From Pseudomonadota bacterium (lineage in GTDB: Bacteria > Pseudomonadota > Gammaproteobacteria > Tethybacterales > Persebacteraceae): a stretch of 35,980 nt of DNA. The translations under genes and the position numbers were made by a program. The notes under the pieces were generated by a model. That model was not told the DNA's origin. It ran no database searches and was given only the letters and a program-made list of their open reading frames with translations. Below are positions 8,468-15,707 of the stretch, in pieces (positions within the stretch are counted from its first letter, which is position 1; each line of letters begins with the position of its first letter). The DNA lies in NCBI GenBank assembly GCA_022600535.1, contig JAHZKE010000060.1, positions 1 through 35,980 of the forward strand, given 5' to 3'.

Positions 8468-9339
8468 ACTCTGTTCCACTTTCGGCAGTCCCCTGCAGTC
8501 AGATACTCCACGGCGATAATTTAACATTTTTGCAACAGATGGAATCTGAATCAGTGCAACTGATTTATATTGACCCGCCCTTTAATACAGGTCGGGTGCA
8601 GAGCCGCCGGCGCTTAAAAACCGTACGCACCGATACGACTGAGGGCGATCGCACCGGCTATGCGGGCAAACGCTATCGCAGTGAAGTACTCGGCGAGATT
8701 GGCTACAACGATTCCTTTGATGATTATTTAGGGTTTTTAGCCCCGCGTTTGCAACAAGCGCATCGTCTGTTAGCCGCCAACGGCAGTTTATTTTTTCATA
8801 TTGATTGGCGTGAATCCGCCCGTTGTCGTTTGCTCCTAGAAGAGATTTTTGGAGGCAGTGAGCACTGCATCAACGAAATTATCTGGGCATACGACTACGG
8901 CGCCCGCAGCACAAAAAAATGGTCAACCAAACACGATAATATCTATTGGTTTGCCAAAAACCCGAACGACTATATTTACAATTACGATGCCATTGATCGC
9001 ATTCCCTACATGGCACCGTCATTAGTGGGGCGCGAAAAAGCAAAACGCGGAAAAACACCAACGGATACCTGGTGGAACACTATTGTCGGCACCAATAGCA
9101 AAGAAAAAACGGGCTATCCGACCCAAAAACCGCTCACCATCATTGAGCGCATCATCCGCGTGCATTCGCACCAAGAGGGGACGGTATTAGATTTTTTTGC
9201 GGGCAGCGGCACCACCGGAGTCGCGGCAGAAAAATTAGGACGGCGCTATATCTTAATTGACGAGAGCAAACAGGCATATGCCGTGGCACAAAAACGCTTG
9301 AATGCCGACATCCCCTCGGCAACTTCCGCAACACCATAA
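8458..9339 (+). CDS. Orphan beta-class DNA methyltransferase (probably N6-adenine)
   Basis: Transfers a methyl group from S-adenosylmethionine to DNA. By residues of the 296-aa track protein, motif IV is IDPPFNTG (41-48), followed by a central region likely to hold target recognition, motif X-like GYPTQKP (222-228) and SAM-binding motif I DFFAGSGTTG (248-257). Motif IV before motif I is the beta order. DPPF fits N6-adenine, although N4-cytosine cannot be ruled out. No restriction endonuclease is adjacent. The gene begins inside the last codons of nrdA (ATG 8449 or 8458; the latter has GGAA eight bases upstream) and nrdB starts 45 bases after its end, so it should be co-expressed with the reductase. 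Recognition sequence cannot be predicted. Confidence 0.87.
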   Translation: MPVNSVPLSAVPCSQILHGDNLTFLQQMESESVQLIYIDPPFNTGRVQSRRRLKTVRTDTTEGDRTGYAGKRYRSEVLGEIGYNDSFDDYLGFLAPRLQQAHRLLAANGSLFFHIDWRESARCRLLLEEIFGGSEHCINEIIWAYDYGARSTKKWSTKHDNIYWFAKNPNDYIYNYDAIDRIPYMAPSLVGREKAKRGKTPTDTWWNTIVGTNSKEKTGYPTQKPLTIIERIIRVHSHQEGTVLDFFAGSGTTGVAAEKLGRRYILIDESKQAYAVAQKRLNADIPSATSATP

Positions 9340-9384
9340 AGAAATTTTTTACTAACAACTCAACAACTCAACAAGGAAACTATC

Positions 9385-10473
9385 ATGCAATTAGATTTTG
9401 AAAACACCCCGCCGGCAGCAAAAGACAACGACAGCAAAGCGGATGCCGCCACCGAGACACGCCGCGTTACCGTAGACGACAAGCGGATTATCAACTGCCG
9501 CGCCGACATCAACCAACTCGTGCCGATTAAATACAACTGGGCATGGGAAAAATATTTAGCTGGTTGTTCTAACCATTGGATGCCGAATGAAATTAGCATG
9601 CAACGCGACATTGAACAATGGCGCGCCCCCAATGTACTCACCGACGAAGAACGTCACATGTTGAAGCGCAATTTTGGTTTTTTCTCTACTGCCGAATCTT
9701 TAGCTGCCAATAACATTACCTTGGGCACGTACCGCTTAATTACCAATCCGGAATGCCGCCAATATCTCATGCGCCAAGCATTTGAAGAAGCCGTACATGT
9801 CCACGCCTATCAATATATTGTTGAATCATTAGGGTTGGACGAAGGGGAAATCTTTAATATGTATAACGAAGTCCCCAGTGTACACGCCAAGGATGCGTTT
9901 TGCTTAGATTATATTGATACCTTAACCGACCCGAATTTTAAAACGGGAACCGATGAATCGGATCAGCAATTATTAAAATCGTTAATTGCCTTTGCGATGA
10001 TTATGGAAGGGTTATTCTTTTATGTTGGCTTTGTGCAGATATTAGCGTTAGGGCGGCAAAATAAAATGCCGGGCACCAGCGAACAGGTACAATATATCTT
10101 GCGTGACGAGACCTTGCATTTGAATTTTGGCATTGATGTGATTAATCAAATCAAGTTAGAAAACCCGTCCTTATGGACCAGTGAATTCCAACAAGAAATT
10201 TTACAGATGATGGAAACGGCGGTGCAATTAGAATACTGTTATGCAGAAGACACAATGCCGAATGGAATTTTAGGATTGAACACAACGATGTTTAAAGAGT
10301 TCTTACGCTTTATTGCCAATCGTCGCTTGCAACAAATTGGCTTGAAGCCCATTTTTGATAAAGCAACGAATCCATTTCCGTGGATGGGCGAAGTGATTGA
10401 TTTGAAAAAAGAAAAGAATTTTTTTGAAACGCGTGTGATAGAATATAAAACAGGTGGCAAGTTGTCGTGGTAA
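9385..10473 (+). CDS. nrdB: Class I ribonucleotide reductase, small (beta) subunit
   Basis: Holds the dimetal centre and radical that starts catalysis in NrdA. Metal ligands can be placed by alignment with E. coli NrdB: E104 (where E. coli has Asp84), E135 and H138 in FEEAVH, then Glu in MIMEGLFFY, and Glu/His in RDETLHLNF. Tyr142 occupies the radical-tyrosine position. Glu in place of Asp84 is shared with the Chlamydia class Ic enzyme, but the retained Tyr argues against the Phe-type Mn/Fe enzyme. The C-terminal tail that docks on NrdA is present. AAGGA at 9373-9377 is a good ribosome binding site seven bases before ATG. Length 362 aa. No terminator is seen before the next gene. Confidence 0.95.
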   Translation: MQLDFENTPPAAKDNDSKADAATETRRVTVDDKRIINCRADINQLVPIKYNWAWEKYLAGCSNHWMPNEISMQRDIEQWRAPNVLTDEERHMLKRNFGFFSTAESLAANNITLGTYRLITNPECRQYLMRQAFEEAVHVHAYQYIVESLGLDEGEIFNMYNEVPSVHAKDAFCLDYIDTLTDPNFKTGTDESDQQLLKSLIAFAMIMEGLFFYVGFVQILALGRQNKMPGTSEQVQYILRDETLHLNFGIDVINQIKLENPSLWTSEFQQEILQMMETAVQLEYCYAEDTMPNGILGLNTTMFKEFLRFIANRRLQQIGLKPIFDKATNPFPWMGEVIDLKKEKNFFETRVIEYKTGGKLSW

Positions 10474-10523
10474 AAAATAAATTAGCACGAGGATTGGTTG
10501 CCGAATTTAATTTTTATTTCTAT

Positions 10524-10530
10524 GAGGAGG
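10524..10530 (+). promoter_or_regulatory. Strong Shine-Dalgarno of the histone-like gene
   Basis: GAGGAGG lies six bases before ATG 10537. It decides the start of the Lys-rich protein over the TTG at 10498 used in the ORF track, and suggests high translation. Confidence 0.75.
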
Positions 10531-10536
10531 ACTCTA

Positions 10537-10908
10537 ATGATCAAGAAAAAAACCACTAAAAAAGCAACGAAAAAAGTTGTGAAAAAAGCAACGAAAAAAG
10601 TTGTGAAAAAAATCGTGAAAAAAGCAGCGAAAAAAGTTGTGAAAAAAGTCGCGAAGAAAACAGCGAAAAAAGTTGTGAAAAAATCCGCGAAAAAAGCGGT
10701 GAAAAAATCAACGAAAAAAGCAGTGAAAAAATCTGTGAAGAAATCTGTAAAAAAGAAACCAGCGAAAAAGACCGCCAGTAAAGGCGTTAAAAAGAAGGCG
10801 AAAAAGAAAGTCGTCAAAAAAGCAGTGAAAAAAGCAGTCAAAAAAGGGGCTAAAAAAGTCGCGAAAAAAACTGCAAAAAAAGCGGTGAAGAAATCGACTA
10901 AACGTTGA
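10537..10908 (+). CDS. Histone H1-like lysine/alanine-rich DNA-binding protein
   Basis: Predicted to be a 123-aa, extremely basic, low-complexity protein built almost wholly of Lys, Ala, Val and Thr in repeats of the KKATKKVVKKAAKK type, without aromatic residues or a globular domain. Such proteins resemble the C-terminal tail of histone H1 and bacterial counterparts (AlgP-like and Hc-like proteins) that bind and compact DNA without sequence preference (family knowledge). The start is set by the GAGGAGG six bases upstream. It lies 63 bases after nrdB on the same strand and could be partly co-transcribed with it, but its strong ribosome binding site and dedicated downstream terminator suggest separate high expression. 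Repeat number probably varies among strains. Confidence 0.82.
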   Translation: MIKKKTTKKATKKVVKKATKKVVKKIVKKAAKKVVKKVAKKTAKKVVKKSAKKAVKKSTKKAVKKSVKKSVKKKPAKKTASKGVKKKAKKKVVKKAVKKAVKKGAKKVAKKTAKKAVKKSTKR

Positions 10909-10913
10909 TAAAA

Positions 10914-10980
10914 AACCGATCAGGCAAGTTCGCCCACTCTATTTTTGAAAAGAGGGTTCGGGCAAGTTGTTGATCGGGTT
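10914..10980 (+). other. Folded element after the histone-like gene
   Basis: An outer stem pairs AACCGATCA (10914-10922) with TGATCGGGTT (10971-10980), leaving one bulged G. Inside are a GCCC/GGGC pairing, a CTCT/AGAG pairing and a ten-base loop, and the word GGCAAGTT occurs on both sides. No T run follows, so it is not itself a canonical terminator. It may protect the mRNA 3' end, act as an attenuator, or be part of a small RNA released from the 3' end. Confidence 0.4.
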
Positions 10981-11010
10981 GTCCAATGATTTATTTTATT
11001 GGATATAATA

Positions 11011-11045
11011 AAAATAGCCGCATTGCATGATGCGGCTATTTTTTT
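11011..11045 (+). terminator. Strong Rho-independent terminator
   Basis: A perfect 13-base-pair stem, AAAATAGCCGCAT against ATGCGGCTATTTT, closes a six-base loop and runs into seven T (11039-11045). The A-rich left arm means it could also work in reverse, but all flanking genes are on the + strand. It ends the nrd/histone-like transcription unit. Confidence 0.92.
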
Positions 11046-11309
11046 GTCTTTTGAAAAATAAAATAATGCGAGAATAATTTTTTTCTTATCGTTTTTAAAA
11101 TTAAAAAATAATGTTTCATGCGCCTATTTTAAAAAAATTAATGCTTGGTTGTTGTTTTTTAGCACAGTATCATATCGTATGCGCATCTTGTTATTTGTTA
11201 ATAAAAAAATGAATGAAGCGCAAATATTCATTAAAAAATAATATGCCGTATCAGAAAGAGAATGTGCGCTGATTTGCCAATGAGAATGCTTTGCGATAAT
11301 ATAAGATAT
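11046..11309. other. AT-rich gap upstream of birA
   Basis: About 260 very AT-rich bases between the terminator and birA. I see no convincing gene on either strand; ORF-track entries here are short and overlap birA in antisense. The only supported signal is a possible birA promoter at 11145-11173. Confidence 0.5.
11145..11173 (+). promoter_or_regulatory. Candidate promoter for the birA-coaX-ntrYX genes
   Basis: TTGGTT (11145-11150) and TATCAT (11168-11173) are separated by 17 bases, matching four and five of six consensus positions. Transcription would begin near 11180 and leave a leader of about 130 bases before ATG 11310. Background AT-richness lowers confidence. Confidence 0.3.
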
Positions 11310-12212
11310 ATGAAAAATGTTTCTGTAAATTCCTGTGGTGTGATTGAGGTGATACGACAATTAGAAAGTAAAAATAATTTGTCGTCCGCATCGTTCGAGG
11401 AAACCATACATGGAGCACATCCTTATTTAAAGATGTTACAGGAAGAGTACGGGGCAGTTTTAGAAACCGCGGCGGGATGGCAACTGACTTATGCACCCGA
11501 ATGGCTCACTCCCGTTTCGTGCGCGTTGCCGGTAGAGATATTAGACGAAACCAGCAGCACGCAACAATATATCCGGCAACAGCGCGCCCCTTGTGCGATA
11601 TTTGCCGAATATCAAAGCGGCGGCATGGGGAGACGCGGCAACCCGTGGTTAGCCCTGCCGGCAGATGCAATATTATTATCGGTGCGTCTACCGCGCCCGC
11701 CTGCCATCGCCGGCGTTTCGGTGGCATTGGGCGTGTGTTTATGCATGGCATTATCACCGCAGTTACGTTTTAAATGGCCGAATGATATTGTCAATTTACA
11801 GGGACATAAAATCGCCGGCATATTAACCGAAGCGGTGGGCGACGATCTCTTGGTTGGGGTGGGTGTTAATTGGCGCATGACCGCAACGTTAGCGCAGCGT
11901 ATTGCCGCTGGCGGTCGTCCGGCGGCGGCATTGCATCGCGAGCAAACCACGGTAGCGAGTCGTAACCAATGTGCACAGTTGGTATTACAAACAATCATCA
12001 ATACCGTTGCCGCTTATCGCGATGGATTTGCTCCATTTCGGCAAGCTGCCATTGCCTGTCATAGTATTGCGGTCGGAGAAATAGTGCAATTTTCGTCAAA
12101 CAGGGAAGAAGTGTTTTGTGGTTTTGACGATGACGGTGCATTACTGACAAACCAGCAGACCATCACCATGAATCCTACTGATGCAGGAGGCGAACATGTG
12201 GTTGGCGGTTGA
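11310..12212 (+). CDS. birA: Biotin--[acetyl-CoA carboxylase] ligase BirA
   Basis: Activates biotin as biotinyl-AMP and attaches it to the carrier protein of acetyl-CoA carboxylase. The catalytic domain has DETSSTQQY, the biotinyl-AMP loop GGMGRRGNPW, KWPNDI, KIAGIL and a VGVGVNW segment; a short SH3-like C-terminal domain follows. About 65 residues precede the catalytic core where the winged-helix repressor domain of E. coli BirA sits. They align only loosely (GVIEVIRQLE...GAVLETAAGWQL), so DNA binding is uncertain. ATG 11310 gives a start like E. coli BirA, whereas ATG 11262 adds 16 residues and neither has a good ribosome binding site. coaX begins inside its 3' end. Confidence 0.9.
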   Translation: MKNVSVNSCGVIEVIRQLESKNNLSSASFEETIHGAHPYLKMLQEEYGAVLETAAGWQLTYAPEWLTPVSCALPVEILDETSSTQQYIRQQRAPCAIFAEYQSGGMGRRGNPWLALPADAILLSVRLPRPPAIAGVSVALGVCLCMALSPQLRFKWPNDIVNLQGHKIAGILTEAVGDDLLVGVGVNWRMTATLAQRIAAGGRPAAALHREQTTVASRNQCAQLVLQTIINTVAAYRDGFAPFRQAAIACHSIAVGEIVQFSSNREEVFCGFDDDGALLTNQQTITMNPTDAGGEHVVGG

Positions 12213-12942
12213 TTCTGGGAATACACGAGTTAAATGGGCATTAATGGAAGGGACACGTATCGTACAACAAAAAAGTATGATAAAAACCCGTTTAGTTTTG
12301 CCGCCAGCACAACAGGTGCGTGCAGTGCGTGTCGCGCACGTCGGTAATGCGAGCGATTTACAGCGTTTGCAAAAGGCACTGGCAGGGTGGCGGCAAGTGC
12401 GTTTTTTAAAAAGTCGTGCATTTGCTGTCGGGGTCTCTAACCAATATCAATCCCCGGCACAGCTCGGTGTGGATCGTTGGCTTTGTTTATTGGCAGCGAA
12501 TCACTTAACCATTAATCAGCCGCGCGGTGTGGTCGTAGTTTCTGCCGGTACTGCGATTACCGTGGATGTATTATCCGCGACGGGAACATTTTTAGGCGGG
12601 ATTATCCTGCCAGGGTTATCTGCAATGACAACTGCCCTTAAGCGCAGCACCCCGTTACCCGCAGTGAACATCCCCTTACCGGTAACCCACTGGCAGGGAG
12701 GGGAACACTTGCCGCAAAATACAAAAGCGGCAATGGTGGGCGGCGTTTTGTTGGCAGCCGTCGGGGCGATATTAACCGTGCGCCGCCATTATTGCCCGGG
12801 CGGACACGTATTGTTAACCGGCGGTGATGCGGCACATTTAAAACCACATTTGCCGACGGCACAAATAGAAGCGCAACTCATCTTTCACGGTATGGCTTGT
12901 TTGTACCATGATAATAACAGCAAACGCCGTAGCAAGACATGA
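12196..12942 (+). CDS. coaX: Type III pantothenate kinase CoaX
   Basis: Phosphorylates pantothenate in the first step of coenzyme A synthesis. The ASKHA-fold signatures are clear: DSGNTRVKW at the N-terminus, GVDRWLCL mid-protein, GTAITVDV and GGIILPG. CAGGAGG at 12184-12190 lies five bases before ATG 12196, so this start is preferred over 12181. The 248-aa product is of usual size. The gene overlaps birA by 17 bases and shares an ATGA overlap with the next gene, indicating tight co-translation. birA-coaX pairing is common in bacteria and joins two cofactors used by acetyl-CoA carboxylase metabolism. Confidence 0.94.
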   Translation: MWLAVDSGNTRVKWALMEGTRIVQQKSMIKTRLVLPPAQQVRAVRVAHVGNASDLQRLQKALAGWRQVRFLKSRAFAVGVSNQYQSPAQLGVDRWLCLLAANHLTINQPRGVVVVSAGTAITVDVLSATGTFLGGIILPGLSAMTTALKRSTPLPAVNIPLPVTHWQGGEHLPQNTKAAMVGGVLLAAVGAILTVRRHYCPGGHVLLTGGDAAHLKPHLPTAQIEAQLIFHGMACLYHDNNSKRRSKT

Positions 12943-13526
12943 ACACGCGTGGGCGTTATTGCTGCTATTTAATCGGCTTATTGTGGGTTGCGAGCTTACT
13001 GTCGGTCGCAACGGTAACGGTGACAGCGGCGGAGTATTCTTCGGTGCAGCGCGTTTGGTTTGAAAAAAAAGCAGATGGCTATGCGGTGCGTGCTGATTTA
13101 GAAGTCGGACAACAGGAATTTGTGGAAAAAGTATTACGGGGGGGCTATCCCTTAGCGTTTAAGTTTGAACTGAATTTTATGCAACGACAGGAATGGTATT
13201 TAGACCGCGTAATCGGCGATTTAATTTGGCAAGGGACATTGTCGTACGATTCACTGACACAAGTTTATTTGTTGGTTAACGAAAGCGGGCGTGAGCAACG
13301 TTTCTCAACGCTCACGGCAGCATTGGATCAAATTAACCAATTACGTGCCGGCAGTAGTAACGATCGTGCGTATATTAATATTTTATTGCGCGATGATATT
13401 TATTTGCGCGCGCGTTTTTACTATCTCACCAGTCATTTGCCGGAACCGATGCAGATTGGTTTATTATTAGACGCGATTTGGAACAATAAAGAGTGGATCA
13501 CCTTTCCCTTAGAGGTGCGCGAATAA
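12939..13526 (+). CDS. DUF4390 secreted protein preceding the NtrY-type kinase
   Basis: A 195-aa protein with an N-terminal hydrophobic stretch (about residues 9-30) ending near VTAAEYSS, which looks like a signal peptide. The rest is soluble and contains EWYLDRVIGDLIWQGTLSYD and a C-terminal YYLTSHLPEPMQIGLLLDAIWNN-type segment typical of the DUF4390 family. The function of this family is unknown to me. It is commonly found directly upstream of NtrY-like sensor kinases, and here the pair overlap by one base (TAATG), so a periplasmic role linked to sensing is plausible but unproven. Its ATG overlaps the coaX stop (ATGA). Confidence 0.8.
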   Translation: MNTRGRYCCYLIGLLWVASLLSVATVTVTAAEYSSVQRVWFEKKADGYAVRADLEVGQQEFVEKVLRGGYPLAFKFELNFMQRQEWYLDRVIGDLIWQGTLSYDSLTQVYLLVNESGREQRFSTLTAALDQINQLRAGSSNDRAYINILLRDDIYLRARFYYLTSHLPEPMQIGLLLDAIWNNKEWITFPLEVRE

Positions 13527-15607
13527 TGCGTTGGTTTCGTTGGAGCGTGATTATTTTATTTTTGCTGACCGTATTGGCAGTGATTGCAACGCACTTGGCA
13601 ATTTATCAGGAGACGGATTTCTTTCAACACCGTTTTCTTTGGCTGTTGGCAGCCGATGCGATATTAATTTTCCTGTTATTTTCTCTCATTAGTTGGCGCG
13701 TGGTGTTGTTAATATTGTCGTGGCGGCGCGGCGAGACCGGATCACGCTTATCTTTGCGGCTGACCGCGCTGTTTTGGTTGGTCTCTCTCTTACCGGTTGT
13801 TTTGCTGTATAGCGTTTCCGTCAGTGCAATTTTTCGCGGCATTGAATCGTGGTTTGATGTGCCGCTGGGGCAGTCGTTTGAACGGGGGATTGAATTCGGG
13901 CAAGATGTTGTCGGGCGAGAATTTAACCGTTTAGAATTTGTCGCCCGTAATATTGCGACCAATATGCAAAGCCATAGCGGACGCTTAGATTTTTATATTG
14001 AAGATTCGCGTGTCCTTTATCAATTGGACAGTATTGCATTTTACGACCCACAGGGACGCTTGCGTTATTCTACCGGCGGCAATGGCAACGAAGTGCTCTC
14101 TTCGGTATTGAGAGAGCGCATCCGTGCGACTGGGCTTTCGCTCAAATTACAAGGCAGTCATATTGACCGCACTTTAGAAGTGGGCGTGCCGGTTGCGCAA
14201 GGAGAAGGATTTTCGGTATTAGTCATTTCTTGGGCGTTGCCAGAGGAGATTGCCGTCGGCTTGGCAGAAATTGAACGCGGGCGTCAGGAGTACGAAAAGG
14301 TACAAATTTTGCGGCAAGGATTGCGCTGGTCGTTTATATTAATTTTATCCTTGTCCTCGGCATTGATTTTATTTATGGCGGGTTGGCTTTCTTTGTATTT
14401 AGGGCGGCGGTTAAGTGCGCCTTTGGTGCAACTCTCTACTACCGCAGAAGCCGTTGGCAGAGGTGACTTTACCCAACGCCTACCGGTACAGCATTCTTTA
14501 GGGGAAATTGCCCAACTCAACCGTTCGTTCAATGTAATGGTTACCGATTTACAACAGTTACATAAAGAAATTGCCCAACGGCAAAATACCTTACGGCAAA
14601 CCAACGCTTATTTGGAAAATTTATTATCGTCGCTGACCACCGGCGTGCTAACATTTACCGCACCAGAAATATTATCGGGGTATAACAACGCGGCGGCGCG
14701 ATTTTTTGCACCCGACACCGATGTATTAGCGGGCAAAACACACCTGCCCGATTCGCCGTTGTCCCACGCCATTCACCAAGCGATTGCCGACTTGCTGGCA
14801 GCCGGCGAAAAAGAAAGTGAACGGCGCGTTGTATTAGCCGATGGTAGCGAACTTTTATTGCGGGTCGTGTTGCTACCAGAAAGTGCCGGGGCGGGGATGT
14901 TAGCGATGCTTGATGATATTTCCCGTCAAATTCGCGCCGAGCGCGAATCGACTTGGGAAGAAGCCTCGCGCCGTTTTGTCCATGAAATTAAAAACCCGCT
15001 GACTCCGATTCAGTTGGCGGCGGAACGTCTAGAAGATAAATTAGGCGGCAAGTTAAGCCATGAGGATGATTTAATGCTGCGCCGTTTAGTTAAAATGATT
15101 GTCAATCAGGTCGATGCCATGCAACAAATGGTGGGCGCGTTTCGTGATTATGCCGATCAACGTCGCCCCTTGCCGACAACGCAAGTACAACTCAATGAAT
15201 TATTGCAAGAAGTGCTTTATTTTTACGAATCCGAAAAAGCAACAATACATTTTTCTTTAGCAGACGATTTACCACTGGTGCAGGGCGATTTAGTCACCTT
15301 ACGCCAACTCTTGCATAACGTGATTCGCAACGCCTTAGATGCGTTAATTGAACAAGAAGACGCCCGCATTGAAATTACGACCCGCAGCGTCGGAAATTGG
15401 GTAGAATTATGCATAGAAGACAATGGCGATGGTGTTTCCACAGAAATGTTAAATAAAATATGTGAACCGTACGTCACCAGCAAACCTTTAGGGACAGGTT
15501 TAGGATTGGCGGTAGTACGAAAAACAGTGGATGAACATAGCGGTAAATTGACCATTGAAAATAGTCCACGCGGATTAAAAGTCACCGTATGGTTAGTAAA
15601 AGTTTAA
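13526..15607 (+). CDS. ntrY: NtrY-type membrane sensor histidine kinase
   Basis: Two-component sensor kinase of 693 aa. Three transmembrane segments lie in about the first 100 residues, an extracytoplasmic region follows, and a fourth segment sits at about 270-290. Then come HAMP (RRLSAPLVQLSTTAEAVGRG), a PAS-like region, HisKA with phosphoacceptor H486 in HEIKNPLTPIQ, and a HATPase domain with NVIRNALDAL, EDNGDGV and GTGLGLAVV. This is the NtrY layout. ATG 13526 overlaps the preceding stop, and AGAGGTG about eight bases upstream supports it over the GTG at 13493. The ntrX-like regulator 100 bases downstream is the likely partner. NtrYX systems respond to nitrogen or redox state in other proteobacteria; the signal here is not evident. 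Confidence 0.88.
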   Translation: MRWFRWSVIILFLLTVLAVIATHLAIYQETDFFQHRFLWLLAADAILIFLLFSLISWRVVLLILSWRRGETGSRLSLRLTALFWLVSLLPVVLLYSVSVSAIFRGIESWFDVPLGQSFERGIEFGQDVVGREFNRLEFVARNIATNMQSHSGRLDFYIEDSRVLYQLDSIAFYDPQGRLRYSTGGNGNEVLSSVLRERIRATGLSLKLQGSHIDRTLEVGVPVAQGEGFSVLVISWALPEEIAVGLAEIERGRQEYEKVQILRQGLRWSFILILSLSSALILFMAGWLSLYLGRRLSAPLVQLSTTAEAVGRGDFTQRLPVQHSLGEIAQLNRSFNVMVTDLQQLHKEIAQRQNTLRQTNAYLENLLSSLTTGVLTFTAPEILSGYNNAAARFFAPDTDVLAGKTHLPDSPLSHAIHQAIADLLAAGEKESERRVVLADGSELLLRVVLLPESAGAGMLAMLDDISRQIRAERESTWEEASRRFVHEIKNPLTPIQLAAERLEDKLGGKLSHEDDLMLRRLVKMIVNQVDAMQQMVGAFRDYADQRRPLPTTQVQLNELLQEVLYFYESEKATIHFSLADDLPLVQGDLVTLRQLLHNVIRNALDALIEQEDARIEITTRSVGNWVELCIEDNGDGVSTEMLNKICEPYVTSKPLGTGLGLAVVRKTVDEHSGKLTIENSPRGLKVTVWLVKV

Positions 15608-15707
15608 AAAATTGAAACACCATGTGCAAATTTAAGATAGAATATTACCCTTACCAATAAGAATTTTTGATACCTTTCAACAAAGCAATAACATATTATG
15701 ATGCAAA

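Noticed and set aside
10482-10841. 119-aa Phe-rich minus-strand ORF
   Set aside because: It is the antisense image of the Lys-rich AAA/AAG repeats of the histone-like gene; no start signal and no family resemblance.
11124-11360. Minus-strand ORF across the birA 5' region
   Set aside because: AT-rich random reading frame with no ribosome binding site; overlaps birA in antisense.
15608-15707. Possible promoter before ntrX (TTGAAA with TAGAAT)
   Set aside because: Spacing is 20 bases, outside the normal range, and other pairings are no better.
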